A stretch of 64,000 bases of DNA from JAVJSF01 sp040219555 (GCA_040219555.1 JAVJSF010000009.1:310001-374000), one strand, 5' to 3'; positions 23,354-32,489 are shown, numbered from the stretch's first letter. Numbers and translations: made by a program. The notes: a model not told the origin generated them from the sequence alone.

Positions 23354-25656
23354 CCAAGCGCCGCCGCCGCAACGCGCGCCGCCGGGACGTCCGCCGGCGC
23401 CGCATCAACATCCTCGTGATCGTGGCCGCGCTGGTGCTGACCTCGGTGGGCGCGACGGTCATCGTGGCCGGCTACGCGGTCCACGAGGTGGCCGAGGACC
23501 TGCGCGGGCTCGAGCTCAAGGAGATCGAGCAGGGCCAGAACACGCGCATCTTCGACAAGAACGGCCGCCAGCTCGGCATCGTCGCCGGCACCACCAACCG
23601 GACCGAGGTGCCCTCGCGCCTGATCCCGAAGGTCCTGAAGCAGGCCACGGTCGCCATCGAGGACAAGCGCTTCTACGACCACGACGGTGTGGACTACACG
23701 CGCCTGGTCGGCGCCGCCGTCTACGACATCCAGGCCGGTTCGGCCCGCCAGGGCGCCAGCACCATCACGATGCAGTTGATGAAGAACCTCTACAACCCGG
23801 ATGGGGGTTCGCGCCAGGCCGACATCGGCCTGAAGGTGCAGGAGGCCTACCTGGCCTTCCAGTACGAGAAGGAATTCACCAAGGACCAGATCCTCACGAA
23901 GTACCTGAACGGCGTGTTCTACGGCCAGAACGCCGTCGGGGTCCAGGCCGCCTCGCTCACGTACTTCAACCGCGGCGTCCGCGACCTCACCCTGCCCCAG
24001 GCGGCGCTGCTGGCGGGCATGCCGCAGGCGCCGAGCGCCTACAACCCGTTCAGCAACCCGGATGCGGCCAAGGAGCGCCGGAACCAGGCGATCCAGGCGA
24101 TGGCCGATCAGGGGATGATCTCCCAGCCCGTGGCCGACCGCGCCAAGCTCTCCGGGCTGGCGCTCGATCGGGGAACCGCCTACACGCGCAAGCGCGAGGA
24201 GTACTTCTTCGAGTATGTGCGCCAGGTGCTGATCGAGCGCTACGGCGAGCGTGCGGTGCAGCGCGGCGGCTTCCGCGTCCACACCACCATCGACCCGGTG
24301 CTGCAGGCGCGCGCCCGCGAGGCGATCGAGGGGCGCCTGTTCTACGACGACGACCCGGCCTCGGCCGTGGTCACGGTCGACTCGCGCACCGGCTTCATCC
24401 GGGCGATGGCCTCGAGCCAGTCCTTCCAGGAGGACACCCAGTTCAACTTCGCAACCCAGGCGCTGCGCCAGCCCGGGTCGACCTTCAAGACCTTCGTGCT
24501 GGCCGAGGCCATCCGCCGCGGGATCAACCCGAACACGACCATCTACAACAGCCGCCGCCTGGACTTCGACGACCCGCGCTGGGGGGCCATCGACGTCTCC
24601 ACCTATTCCAACAGCTACTCGGGTCCGGTGTCGATCGCCCGGGCGACGCTCAGCTCGGACAACTCGGTCTACACCCAGATGACCTTGGACCTGGACCCCA
24701 ACGCCGTGGTGGACCTCGCCCAGGAACTCGGGGTCCCCGAGGAGCGAAACCTGCCGCGCGTCCCCTCGGTGGGTCTGGGCGCCGGTGAGGTGACCCCGCT
24801 GGACATGGCCACGGCGTATGCGGCGTTCTCCAACGGGGGCCTCCGCGTCCTTCCCTACGGGATCTCGAAGATCGTCCGTCCCGACGGCAGTGAGGAGGTC
24901 TTCCGGCCGGGACGCAAGCGGGTGCTCACCGACGGACAGGCCTACGAGGTGACGAAGATCCTCCAGGCCAACATGACCAGCGGAACCGGGACCGCGGCCC
25001 AGATCGGGGTCGACGCCGCCGGCAAGACCGGCACGACGGACAACTTCGTGGACGCGTGGTTCGTGGGCTACACCCCCCACTACTCCACCGCGGTGTGGGT
25101 GGGATATCCCAACGACGACGGCGTGAAGCGCTCGATGTTCAGCGTGCACGGCCGCTCGGTGGCGGGCGGATCCTTCCCGGCCGAGATCTGGGGCGACTTC
25201 ATGCGCGAGCTGGTGGAGCACACCGGCGACCGCTCGGAGTTCCCGTTGCCCACCCAGCCGGCCGAGTGGTCGTCGTTCTCGAGCGACTTCACCAAGGCCG
25301 GCGCGCGGGCGCGCTCGACCGAGAGCGAGGAGTCGGAATCCGAGCGCTCCGAGAGCACGGCCGACACCGAGACCGAGCCGCGCACGCGGCCGCGGCCGAC
25401 CACCCGCGCCCGGCCCACGCCGCCGGCCCCGCAGCCGCAGCCCCGGCCCGAGCCGCAGCCGGCTCCGCAACCCCAGCCGCAGCCGCAACCCCAGCCACAG
25501 CCGCAGCCGCAGCCGCAGCCGCAACCCCACCCACAGCCGCAGCCGCAGCCGCAGCCGGCCCCGCCTCCGCCGACACCGGCTCCGCCGCCGCCCGCGCCGA
25601 CCACGCAGGCCCCGCCACCCCCTCCACCCACCACTCCGGCCTCCACCTCACCCTGA
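23350..25656 (+). CDS. Class A penicillin-binding protein (bifunctional glycosyltransferase/transpeptidase) with Pro-Gln tail
   Basis: This 768-residue protein has a very basic cytoplasmic start, one membrane segment at about residues 20-42, a GT51 transglycosylase domain (catalytic Glu104 in VAIEDKRFYDHDG; GASTITMQLMKN) and a transpeptidase domain with Ser377 in PGSTFK, SDN at 436-438 and Lys559 in GKTGTT. After about residue 650 there is a Ser/Glu-rich segment, then a Pro-Gln repeat (residues 694-735) and a Pro/Thr-rich end. The enzyme polymerises glycan strands and cross-links peptides outside the membrane. The long tail may span or bind the wall. GTG start overlaps the preceding gene. Confidence 0.95.
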   Translation: MTKRRRRNARRRDVRRRRINILVIVAALVLTSVGATVIVAGYAVHEVAEDLRGLELKEIEQGQNTRIFDKNGRQLGIVAGTTNRTEVPSRLIPKVLKQATVAIEDKRFYDHDGVDYTRLVGAAVYDIQAGSARQGASTITMQLMKNLYNPDGGSRQADIGLKVQEAYLAFQYEKEFTKDQILTKYLNGVFYGQNAVGVQAASLTYFNRGVRDLTLPQAALLAGMPQAPSAYNPFSNPDAAKERRNQAIQAMADQGMISQPVADRAKLSGLALDRGTAYTRKREEYFFEYVRQVLIERYGERAVQRGGFRVHTTIDPVLQARAREAIEGRLFYDDDPASAVVTVDSRTGFIRAMASSQSFQEDTQFNFATQALRQPGSTFKTFVLAEAIRRGINPNTTIYNSRRLDFDDPRWGAIDVSTYSNSYSGPVSIARATLSSDNSVYTQMTLDLDPNAVVDLAQELGVPEERNLPRVPSVGLGAGEVTPLDMATAYAAFSNGGLRVLPYGISKIVRPDGSEEVFRPGRKRVLTDGQAYEVTKILQANMTSGTGTAAQIGVDAAGKTGTTDNFVDAWFVGYTPHYSTAVWVGYPNDDGVKRSMFSVHGRSVAGGSFPAEIWGDFMRELVEHTGDRSEFPLPTQPAEWSSFSSDFTKAGARARSTESEESESERSESTADTETEPRTRPRPTTRARPTPPAPQPQPRPEPQPAPQPQPQPQPQPQPQPQPQPQPHPQPQPQPQPAPPPPTPAPPPPAPTTQAPPPPPPTTPASTSP
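25429..25554 (+). repeat. In-frame CCGCAG-type hexanucleotide repeat (Pro-Gln)
   Basis: About 20 copies of a 6-bp unit (mainly CCGCAG, with CCGCAA, CCCCAG, CCACAG variants) encode Pro-Gln dipeptides with a few interruptions. The third-base variation shows that the protein sequence has been selected, not just the DNA. It could vary in length by slippage while staying in frame. Confidence 0.85.
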
Positions 25657-25663
25657 CCGGTAC

Positions 25664-27361
25664 ATGGGCGCGCCGGTGATCCCCCCCGGGCTCCGGGTCC
25701 GGGCCGCCCGGGCGACGCAGGCGGTGGCACACCCCCTGGGGGCCGGGCTGCTGGCCGGCACGCTGGCGCTGGCGCTGATGCTGTTCGGGCCCCCGGGCGG
25801 CGACGAGGCCGCCCATCTGTACCTCACCCAGACCTGGCGCGAGCACGGCTGGCAGCTGTGGGACAACTACTGGTACTCGGGCCGCTACGCGCAGGTCAAC
25901 TACAGCCTGATCTTCTACCCCCTGGCGGCCGCCATCGGGCTCGCCGGCGCCGTGGCCGCCTCTGTGGCCGGCGCCTCCGCCGCCTTTGCGGCCCTGGTGC
26001 GTCGCCGCTGGCCCGCCCTCGCGGTCGGGCCGGCCACCGCGTTCGCGGTGCTGCTGCCCCTGGGCGCCATCGCGGGCACGTACCCCTTCCTGATGGGCCT
26101 CGCCCTCGCCCTGGGCTCGCTGGTGGCGATGGCGCACCGGCGGGCCGGGTGGGCGGTGGCCGGGGTGCTGGTGACCGGGCTGGCCCACCCGCTGGCGCTG
26201 GCGTTCCTGGTGGTGACGCTGGCCGCCGTGGCCTCGATCAGCCCCGGATGGTGGCGCCAGCCGCGCAACGTGGCGGTGGGAGTGGCCGTGGGCGTGACCT
26301 GCACCGTCCACCTGGTCCTGCTGCTCGGGTTCTCGGGAGGTGGGTCGCACTACCCGTTCCGTCCCATCGATGCCGCGGCCATCGCCGGCTTCTGCGTCGC
26401 CGGCCTGCTCCTGACCCGCGGCGTGGCCGACCAGCGCCAACTGCGGGCGGTGTTCATCGGCTACGGCGTGCTGAGCGCGGTGGCGTTTCTCGTCTCCTCG
26501 CCCCTGGGCGGCAACGCGGTGCGGCTGATGCTGCTGATGGGCGCGCCGCTGCTGCTGCTGCCCCTGGCCGCCCGCGGGTTCCGCCCGCGCGGGGTGGCGG
26601 TGACGCTCGTGGCCGGCGTGGTGCTATGGCAGGCGCTGCCCGCGGTGGCCGGCTGGCAGAGGAGCGTCGAATCGCGCGCCCAGAACGAAGACTTCTGGTA
26701 CCCGGTGATGGCCTTCGTCGACCAGAACCACCGGCCCGGCGAGCGCGTGCAGGTGGTGGCCACGGCCGACAACTGGGAGGCCTACTGGATGGCGCGGCGA
26801 GGCGTGCCGCTGGCGCGCGGCTGGTTCCGCCAGGACGACTTCCCGGCGAACGCGGCCCTCTACGCCGACCTCACCCCGCAGCGGTACCGGAACTGGCTGC
26901 GGCGCACGGCCGTGCGCTACGTCTTCCTGCCCGATGACCCGCTGGACTACAGCGCCGAGGCCGAGGCGGAGTTGCTGCGCTCGGGCGAGTCGGGTCTGGA
27001 GGTGGTGGCCCAGATGGGCTCGTGGACCGTGTACGAGTTCCCCGAGGCACGGCCGATCGCCACACCCGAACAGGACATCACCGTGCTCCAGCTGACCGGC
27101 AACGATGTGACCCTGCGCGTGCGCCGGCCCGGGGTGTACCGGCTGCGGATGCACTACACGCCCTACTGGCACGCCGAGGGGGTACCCGCCTGCGCCGCAC
27201 CGGCGAGCCCGTGGGGGACCCGGCTGCGCGTGGGACGGGCCGGCCTGGTGAAGCTGACCTTCGACGTGCGCCTGGGCACCTTCGTGGGAGCCGTGCTGGG
27301 GGGGCGTGGCGGTTGCTCGGTGCCGCTGGGTCCGCCGGCGCCGGGGGCTCCCGGGGCCTGA
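25664..27361 (+). CDS. Polytopic membrane protein, possible GT-C glycosyltransferase
   Basis: The 565-residue product has about 10 membrane segments in residues 25-340 and a soluble C-terminal domain of about 220 residues. After the first helix comes GGDEAAHLYLTQTWREHG, an acidic loop motif like the one in GT-C enzymes of the ArnT/PMT type, and DNYWYSGRYAQVNYS. The soluble part contains NWEAYWMARRGVPLARGWF. This suggests a lipid-linked sugar transferase acting on the outer face, but no subfamily is recognised, so the activity is inference. It starts 8 nt after the PBP1A gene and may be in the same operon. Confidence 0.7.
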   Translation: MGAPVIPPGLRVRAARATQAVAHPLGAGLLAGTLALALMLFGPPGGDEAAHLYLTQTWREHGWQLWDNYWYSGRYAQVNYSLIFYPLAAAIGLAGAVAASVAGASAAFAALVRRRWPALAVGPATAFAVLLPLGAIAGTYPFLMGLALALGSLVAMAHRRAGWAVAGVLVTGLAHPLALAFLVVTLAAVASISPGWWRQPRNVAVGVAVGVTCTVHLVLLLGFSGGGSHYPFRPIDAAAIAGFCVAGLLLTRGVADQRQLRAVFIGYGVLSAVAFLVSSPLGGNAVRLMLLMGAPLLLLPLAARGFRPRGVAVTLVAGVVLWQALPAVAGWQRSVESRAQNEDFWYPVMAFVDQNHRPGERVQVVATADNWEAYWMARRGVPLARGWFRQDDFPANAALYADLTPQRYRNWLRRTAVRYVFLPDDPLDYSAEAEAELLRSGESGLEVVAQMGSWTVYEFPEARPIATPEQDITVLQLTGNDVTLRVRRPGVYRLRMHYTPYWHAEGVPACAAPASPWGTRLRVGRAGLVKLTFDVRLGTFVGAVLGGRGGCSVPLGPPAPGAPGA

Positions 27362-27462
27362 GCGGCCGGGCCCCGCCGATCTCCGGGCGACCCAGAGGGT
27401 GCCCGGGCACGGCGGCATCGTCCCGCCTTGCGCGAGCGGTGGCCAGGCGGGACTCTGGGCAC

Positions 27463-28362
27463 ATGCTGATCAGGGTCCTGACGTGGAACCTCTTCCACGC
27501 CCGCGACGGGCACCCCGCGGCGCGCGCCGACCTGCGCTCCACCCTGCTCGGCACGCCCGTGTTCGGCGACGGTCACCTGCACCTGAATCGCAAGCTCCAC
27601 CTGCCGATGGCGCGCGCGCTCGCCGCGCTGGGCCCGCACGTGGCCGCGCTGCAGGAGGTGCCGACCGCCGCCATCGACACCATCGTGAGCGTCACAGGGA
27701 TGGACGCGATCTGGGTCCGCACCGGGCCGTTGATCGGGCCACGCCGGCTGCGCGACCGCCTGGCCCGTGCGAATCCGGACCTGTGGCGCAGCCACGAGGG
27801 CAACGCCAACGTCCTGCTGGTCGACCCCCGCGTGGGAGGCTTCGCGCGGCCGGCGCGCCGGCTGATCCTGAACGACGGCGAGATGATGTGGACGGTGGGC
27901 ATGGACGCCCGCGTACCCGCGGTCGACATGTGGCACTGGGTGGCCCAGCGGCGCGGGGTGGTGGCCGCGCGACTGGTGATCCCGGGGGCCCGCGATGTCG
28001 CCGTGGCGTGCGTGCACCTGCACAACGGGCGCGTCCGGGCGATGGCCACCGCCGAGGCCCAGCGGGCCCTGGCGGTGATGCGTGGGCTGGAGGCCCCCGG
28101 CGGGGCGATCCTGGCCGGCGACCTCAACGCCGTCGTCGGCCACCCCGCCCAGGCGGCGCTGGTGGACGGAGGCCTGGACGACCGCGGGCCGGCGGCGGCG
28201 ATCGATCGCATCCTGAGGCGGACGCTCGTCTGCACCGAGCCACCGGCCGCGCTCCCCGACTCCGCGCGCACGGTGCGCGTGCCGCACCGGGGCCGGTGGA
28301 CCCCGGTCCTGCTGTCCGATCACGCGCCGGTGATGGGGACCTGGCGCCTCCCGGCGGCGTAG
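27463..28362 (+). CDS. Endonuclease/exonuclease/phosphatase (EEP) fold protein
   Basis: The 299-residue protein has the EEP core: LIRVLTWNLFHARDG (conserved Asn), VAALQEVPT (metal-binding Glu), CVHLHNGRV, ILAGDLNAVVGHP (Asp-Asn pair) and LLSDHAPVMGTW (Asp-His at the C-terminus). The family includes DNases, AP endonucleases, sphingomyelinases and inositol phosphatases. There is no signal peptide, so it is probably cytoplasmic; the substrate cannot be chosen. The ATG is preferred because the family fold starts there. Confidence 0.85.
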   Translation: MLIRVLTWNLFHARDGHPAARADLRSTLLGTPVFGDGHLHLNRKLHLPMARALAALGPHVAALQEVPTAAIDTIVSVTGMDAIWVRTGPLIGPRRLRDRLARANPDLWRSHEGNANVLLVDPRVGGFARPARRLILNDGEMMWTVGMDARVPAVDMWHWVAQRRGVVAARLVIPGARDVAVACVHLHNGRVRAMATAEAQRALAVMRGLEAPGGAILAGDLNAVVGHPAQAALVDGGLDDRGPAAAIDRILRRTLVCTEPPAALPDSARTVRVPHRGRWTPVLLSDHAPVMGTWRLPAA

Positions 28363-28384
28363 GGGCTCTCAGACCCCCGCCGCG
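28357..28384. terminator. Possible bidirectional terminator between convergent genes
   Basis: The sequence forms an imperfect hairpin with arms CGGC..GGGG and CCCC..GCCG around an 8-nt CTCTCAGA loop. It contains the stop codons of both the EEP gene and the PKD-protein gene, which are only 6 nt apart. No U-tract is visible. Confidence 0.35.
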
Positions 28385-30450
28385 TCCAGGCAGGCCGTCA
28401 ACGCGTTGACGCGGCGCACCGCCGCCTGGGCGATGCGCTGGTTGGTCAGCAACTGGGCGGCGCTGAGCGTGAGGCGTCCCGGGGCGCCCTCGGCCGGCGC
28501 CGGCGCCGGCAGCCCCTGCACCCGGTTCGACAGCGCGTTCACCCGGCGCAACGCGGCCTGGGAGATGCGCTGATTGATGCGCAGCTGGGCCACCGTGAGG
28601 GTGACGCGCCCGGGCTCACCGCGCGGCGGATCCTCCGGGACAGGCAACCCGTCCGTCCGCGCCTGGAGGGCGGCCACGCGGCGCACCGCGGCCTGTGAGA
28701 TGCGCTGGTTGATGCGCAACTGCGAGGCGGTGAGGGTGACCCGTCCGGAGCCGGGGCCGATGGCGGGCGGCGCGGGCGGGGCGCACACCAGCAGGGCCGG
28801 GACCGCCGGGCCCGTGGGCTGCGGCTCGTCCGGCGGCGGAGCCGGCGCGACGCTGACCGTGGTGGTGGCGGTGCTCTGGCGGCCCAGGGCGTCGGTGGCG
28901 GTGACCGTGGCGGTGAAGTCGCCGGCCTGCGCATACGTCGGGGAGACGCTCGCGCCGCCGGCGAACGCGGGCGAGCCGTCCCCGGCGCTCCACTGGTAGG
29001 TGATCGGCTGCGAGCGATCGAGGGCGGTGGCCGCCAGCGGTGCCGGTTGCCCCGCCACCGCGGGACCGGCCGGAGCGAGCGACAGCACCGGGCCCTCGAT
29101 GTCGAACTGCGCGCTGCGCACCTGGGTGTGGCCGCTGCCGTCGTCGCGCAACCACACGGCGTTGACGCTGCCGGCCGCGGTGAGCGCGAGCTCTGGGTAC
29201 TCCGAGTCCGGCGGGTCGATCGCCGCCTGGGCGATCAGCGCACCCGCCGCGTCGAACCTACGGACCTCGATCGTGGCATCGGTGAGCACCGGCGCGTTGT
29301 TGAAGGCCAGCGTGAAGACGCCGTCCGCACCGGCCGCCAAGTCGAAGCCCGCCGCCGGGCTGAGACCGGCGCCCGGGGGAAGAGGGGCGAGCGCGGGACC
29401 CGGCACCGGCACGCCGGCCGACGAGATCAGGCGCCCGCTCAGGGCGCCACTCAGCGACGGCACGCTGTGCAGGATCATGCCGGCGCCCGAGGGAAGGGTG
29501 GCGATGTCGACGACGTTCTGCGCGTCGCCGTCGGGCGCGATGAGGGTGGACCCGAGCGGCATGCCCGACGATGCCACGGGGGCGAAACGCACCTCCCAGT
29601 TGGGCGCGGCGGGTCCCGCGATCCGCTCGGGCCAGACGATGCGGAAACCGCCGATCCCGATGGGTGGGCCGGGCGCGACGGCCGGCTCGCCGGCGTTGCG
29701 GTTGATGTCGGAGACGCCGCGGGCCGGCGTGTGCGGTCCGATGGGAGGGATAAGCGCCACGCGCACCTGATAGCGCGAGAGCGCGGCATCGGACTCGATG
29801 CGGTGGCGCCAGACCGCGGCCACCGTGCCATCGGCGCCCAGGGACAGGCGCATGTCGGAGACCGGCGCCGGGGTCAGCGGGTTGGGCGCGCTGAGAGTGA
29901 ACGCCGGCGAAGGCGGCGCCCCGGCCGACAGCCGGACGTATTCGATCCGGGTGCCGGCGCCGTCGGAGCGCAGGAACACCACCGTCGCGCGCCCCGACGG
30001 GTCCACCACGACGCGCGGCCCCCCCGAGCCGGCGCCGGCCACCTCCTGGACGGGTCCGACGGAGCCGTCGGGGGCGACCATGACCGCGCGTACCCCCGCC
30101 ACCCCGGCCGCCCAGACCACGACGCGGGTGCCGTCCGCGCCGGCGGCGACGTCCGCGTTCGGGATCAGACCGTCGGGGCCCAGCGGGACGGGAGCGTCGA
30201 TGCCACCGGCGTCGAAGGTGCTGAGCAGCAGGCGGTGCAGCGGCGGGCCGATCGTGGGCAGCGCCTCACGCCAGACGATGGCCCCGCGACCGTCCCCGGC
30301 CGCGGCGACATCCAGCAAGGCCTGCACGCCGTCCAGGTTCGTCTGGCCGACGGTCACGGGCGGCAGCCATGCGGCGGCAGCCGGAGAGGGGGCGAGCGCC
30401 AAGGCGCAGGCGACCGCGAGGACCCACCGCCGGAGCGCGAGGAAGCTCAT
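28369..30450 (-). CDS. Secreted PKD-domain protein with three C-terminal repeats
   Basis: The 693-residue protein has a signal peptide (MSFLALRRWVLAVACALALA, cleavage near PAAAAW), then about 440 residues of beta-rich repeats with recurring DGRGAIVWRE / DGTRVVVWAAG / DGTVAAVWRHR units suggestive of a beta-propeller. A PKD domain follows at about residues 465-550 (ITYQWSAGDGSPAFAGG, YAQAGDFTATVTATDALG). Three copies of a 36-45 residue unit with core LRINQRISQAAVRRV fill residues 569-693. It is probably surface-exposed or released. The ATG at 30450 is chosen for the signal peptide. Function is unknown. Confidence 0.8.
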   Translation of the reverse strand: MSFLALRRWVLAVACALALAPSPAAAAWLPPVTVGQTNLDGVQALLDVAAAGDGRGAIVWREALPTIGPPLHRLLLSTFDAGGIDAPVPLGPDGLIPNADVAAGADGTRVVVWAAGVAGVRAVMVAPDGSVGPVQEVAGAGSGGPRVVVDPSGRATVVFLRSDGAGTRIEYVRLSAGAPPSPAFTLSAPNPLTPAPVSDMRLSLGADGTVAAVWRHRIESDAALSRYQVRVALIPPIGPHTPARGVSDINRNAGEPAVAPGPPIGIGGFRIVWPERIAGPAAPNWEVRFAPVASSGMPLGSTLIAPDGDAQNVVDIATLPSGAGMILHSVPSLSGALSGRLISSAGVPVPGPALAPLPPGAGLSPAAGFDLAAGADGVFTLAFNNAPVLTDATIEVRRFDAAGALIAQAAIDPPDSEYPELALTAAGSVNAVWLRDDGSGHTQVRSAQFDIEGPVLSLAPAGPAVAGQPAPLAATALDRSQPITYQWSAGDGSPAFAGGASVSPTYAQAGDFTATVTATDALGRQSTATTTVSVAPAPPPDEPQPTGPAVPALLVCAPPAPPAIGPGSGRVTLTASQLRINQRISQAAVRRVAALQARTDGLPVPEDPPRGEPGRVTLTVAQLRINQRISQAALRRVNALSNRVQGLPAPAPAEGAPGRLTLSAAQLLTNQRIAQAAVRRVNALTACLDAAGV
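28372..28746 (-). repeat. Three tandem coding repeats (core xLRINQRISQAAVRRVxAL)
   Basis: Residues 569-613, 614-657 and 658-693 of the PKD protein are direct repeats. Each begins G-R-(V/L)-T-L, contains Q-L-(R/L)-(I/T)-N-Q-R-I-(S/A)-Q-A-A and R-R-V-(N/A)-A-L, and the first two end in a Pro-rich linker. The third is truncated and ends the protein. The unit looks helical and amphipathic. Confidence 0.85.
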
Positions 30451-30559
30451 CGGGGAGCAGCCTCGTGGCCCGGGGCGTCTCCCGTCAAGTGGGGGTGTCC
30501 GCCGCCACGGGCAAGATGGAGGCCCACGTCGCCCGCCGGCGACCCGCCGAGGAGCCCGA

Positions 30560-31432
30560 TTGTCCGCAGGTCCCACACGCCACATCCTGAGGGTCGGCGA
30601 CGCCCGCGACCTCACCGAGGTGCCCACGGGCTCGGTGCACCTGGTGGTCACCAGCCCGCCCTACGCGGACCTGAAGGAGTACCGGGCGGTGGAGGGGCAG
30701 CTGGGCGACATCGATGACTACGACGGGTTCCTGGACGAGCTGGACCACGTGTGGCGCGAGTGCCTGCGGGTGCTCATCCCCGGCGGCCGCGTGGCCTGTG
30801 TGGTGGGCGATGTCTGCATCTCGCGCCGGAAGGCCGGCCGCCACTTCGTGCTGCCGCTGTCGGCGGACCTGCAGGTGCGCGCGCGGCGGGTGGGCTTCGA
30901 CAACCTCACGCCGATCCGGTGGCTGAAGGTGGCCAACATCACCCTCGAGGCCTCGCGCTCGAGCCGCTTCCTCGGCAAGCCGAACCTGCCGAATGGGATC
31001 GTGAAGAACGACCTCGAGCACATCCTGTTCTTCCGCAAGCCCGGCGGGTACCGCAAGCCCACCGCCGAGCAGCAGGCGTTGTCGCGGATCGAGAACGAGG
31101 ACTACGCGCGCTGGTTCGCCCCGATCTGGACCGACGTCACCGGCCAGGTGCGCAGCATGGGTCACCCGGCGCCCTATCCGGTCGAGGTGTCGCGCCGGCT
31201 GATCCGCATGTTCAGCTTCGTGGGCGACACGGTGCTCGACCCGTTCGCCGGCACCGGCACCACGACGCTCACGGCGATCGAGTCGGGCCGCAACTCGATC
31301 GCCTACGACATCGTGCCCGAGTACGTCGAGATGGCCGCCGCGCGCCTCGAGAGGGCGGGCTTCGGAGGGCAGGTGAGCCTGGAGCGCGACGGGACGCCGC
31401 CGGCGCCGGCCTCCGACGCCCGGGCCGGCTGA
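30560..31432 (+). CDS. Type II DNA methyltransferase (N4-cytosine/N6-adenine, beta class order)
   Basis: The 290-residue enzyme has catalytic motif IV first (VTSPPYADLKEY near residues 24-35) and the SAM-binding motif I near the C-terminus (LDPFAGTGTTTLTAIE), the order of beta-class amino-methyltransferases such as PvuII methylase. SPPY is compatible with N4-cytosine or N6-adenine methylation. TTG at 30560 is the only start near the domain and has GGAG 6 nt before it. It lies 1 nt before the next gene, a PD-(D/E)XK-like protein, so the two form a restriction-modification pair. Confidence 0.88.
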   Translation: MSAGPTRHILRVGDARDLTEVPTGSVHLVVTSPPYADLKEYRAVEGQLGDIDDYDGFLDELDHVWRECLRVLIPGGRVACVVGDVCISRRKAGRHFVLPLSADLQVRARRVGFDNLTPIRWLKVANITLEASRSSRFLGKPNLPNGIVKNDLEHILFFRKPGGYRKPTAEQQALSRIENEDYARWFAPIWTDVTGQVRSMGHPAPYPVEVSRRLIRMFSFVGDTVLDPFAGTGTTTLTAIESGRNSIAYDIVPEYVEMAAARLERAGFGGQVSLERDGTPPAPASDARAG

Positions 31433-31433
31433 G

Positions 31434-32150
31434 GTGGGCGGGCCGGCCACCCCGAGCGGCATCCGCTCGGTGGACATGCTCGGCGGCTTGGCGCGCCCCG
31501 TGCTGGCCGACTACGCGCGGGCGGCGGCCCACTACATCCGCGCGGTCAACCACCTCAGCGAGTCGTCCAAGAAGGCCGCCCAGATCCGCCTCAGCAACGG
31601 CCTGGGGGAGATCCTGCTGCACGACCTGCGCGACCGCCTGGGCGCCGATGCTCTGCCCGGGGCGGTGACCGGCGAAACCGAGGTGGGGGGCGGCCTGCGC
31701 CCGGCGATGTCCGACGTGACCGACTTCGACCGCCGCGACGGCGTCCGCCTGGCCGTGGAACTGAAGCCCATCCACCTCGCGGTGGGGCGGGCGATCTGGA
31801 ACCGCCTGGGGGACATCCGGGTGTTCGCTGTCAACCTGCACCTGAAGTTCCCGTACGCGGTGGTGGCCGGCGTGCTGACGGTGCCCACCGAGGAGCGCTC
31901 GCGCTCGCGCGACGACTCGCAGTGGAAGCCCACCGTCCACCTGGTGGAGAAGCTGTGCACGCGCATGCGCGGCGCGGCCAGCCGCGACATCGAGAGCGGG
32001 CCGCCCCACCTGCTGGAGGCGGCCGCGGTGGTGGTGTTCGACCGCCGCACCGGCGTGCTGGACCCCGCCCTCCCGGAACCCGGCTGGGGCCTGCGCTGGG
32101 ACGAGTGCGTCGACCGCCTCGCCGACACCTACGCGGTGCGTTTCGAGTGA
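31434..32150 (+). CDS. Putative type II restriction endonuclease, unclassified
   Basis: This 238-residue protein follows a type II methyltransferase by 1 nt. A PD-(D/E)XK-like core is visible: an Asp in SDVTDFDRRDG, then the hydrophobic strand VRLAVELKPIHLAVG that ends in E-L-K, and a long strand/helix region IRVFAVNLHLKFPYAVVAG. Its C-terminal part includes LLEAAAVVVFDRRTG. I do not recognise the specificity family and recognition site cannot be read from sequence. The start may be GTG 31434 or an internal ATG at 31476. The nuclease call rests on both context and the ELK motif. Confidence 0.7.
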   Translation: MGGPATPSGIRSVDMLGGLARPVLADYARAAAHYIRAVNHLSESSKKAAQIRLSNGLGEILLHDLRDRLGADALPGAVTGETEVGGGLRPAMSDVTDFDRRDGVRLAVELKPIHLAVGRAIWNRLGDIRVFAVNLHLKFPYAVVAGVLTVPTEERSRSRDDSQWKPTVHLVEKLCTRMRGAASRDIESGPPHLLEAAAVVVFDRRTGVLDPALPEPGWGLRWDECVDRLADTYAVRFE

Positions 32151-32242
32151 GTTACGGGCGTGGGGCCACCCTCGCCTCGAGTTCCGCGGGCAATGGGTCG
32201 ATACTCGGCTGGAGGACACCCCGAGACGACAAAGGATCCGCG

Positions 32243-32485
32243 GTGACCAAGCACATCTTCGATCTCTCCGAGAACGCAACCCGCGCGCAGGCCGCCCGGC
32301 AGTTGCACGCGCTGGCCGACCAGATCGCCGAAGGCCGGCTGGACCTGGCCTACGACGACTACGGCATCACGACGCCCGTCGCCGACAATCTCGACATCGT
32401 GGTCGACCTCACGCGCCACCGTCACCACTTCGAGCTGCAGCTGCACGCCCGCTGGCCGGAGTCCGCGCCGGCGCCCGTCGCCTGA
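32243..32485 (+). CDS. Amphi-Trp domain protein
   Basis: The 80-residue protein fits the amphi-Trp domain: QAARQLHALADQIAEGRLDL as the amphipathic helix, a short strand region VADNLDIVVDLTRH, and the C-terminal HFELQLHARWPE with the conserved tryptophan. The domain was noticed in small proteins associated with stress and DNA-related contexts; its function is not established. It has a clear AAAGGA ribosome site before the GTG. Its TGA abuts the opposite-strand stop codon of the next gene. Confidence 0.75.
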   Translation: MTKHIFDLSENATRAQAARQLHALADQIAEGRLDLAYDDYGITTPVADNLDIVVDLTRHRHHFELQLHARWPESAPAPVA

Positions 32486-32489
32486 TCAG
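32480..32489. terminator. 10-bp palindrome holding two abutting stop codons
   Basis: CCTGATCAGG is a perfect palindrome in which TGA of the amphi-Trp gene and TGA of the opposite-strand membrane protein touch (TGATCA). It could form a small hairpin but is too short to be a convincing terminator. Confidence 0.25.

Noticed and set aside
25429..25554. Repeated DNA considered as a CRISPR array or non-coding satellite
   Set aside because: The units are 6 bp, lack spacers, are in frame with the PBP gene and vary at third bases, so they are a protein repeat.
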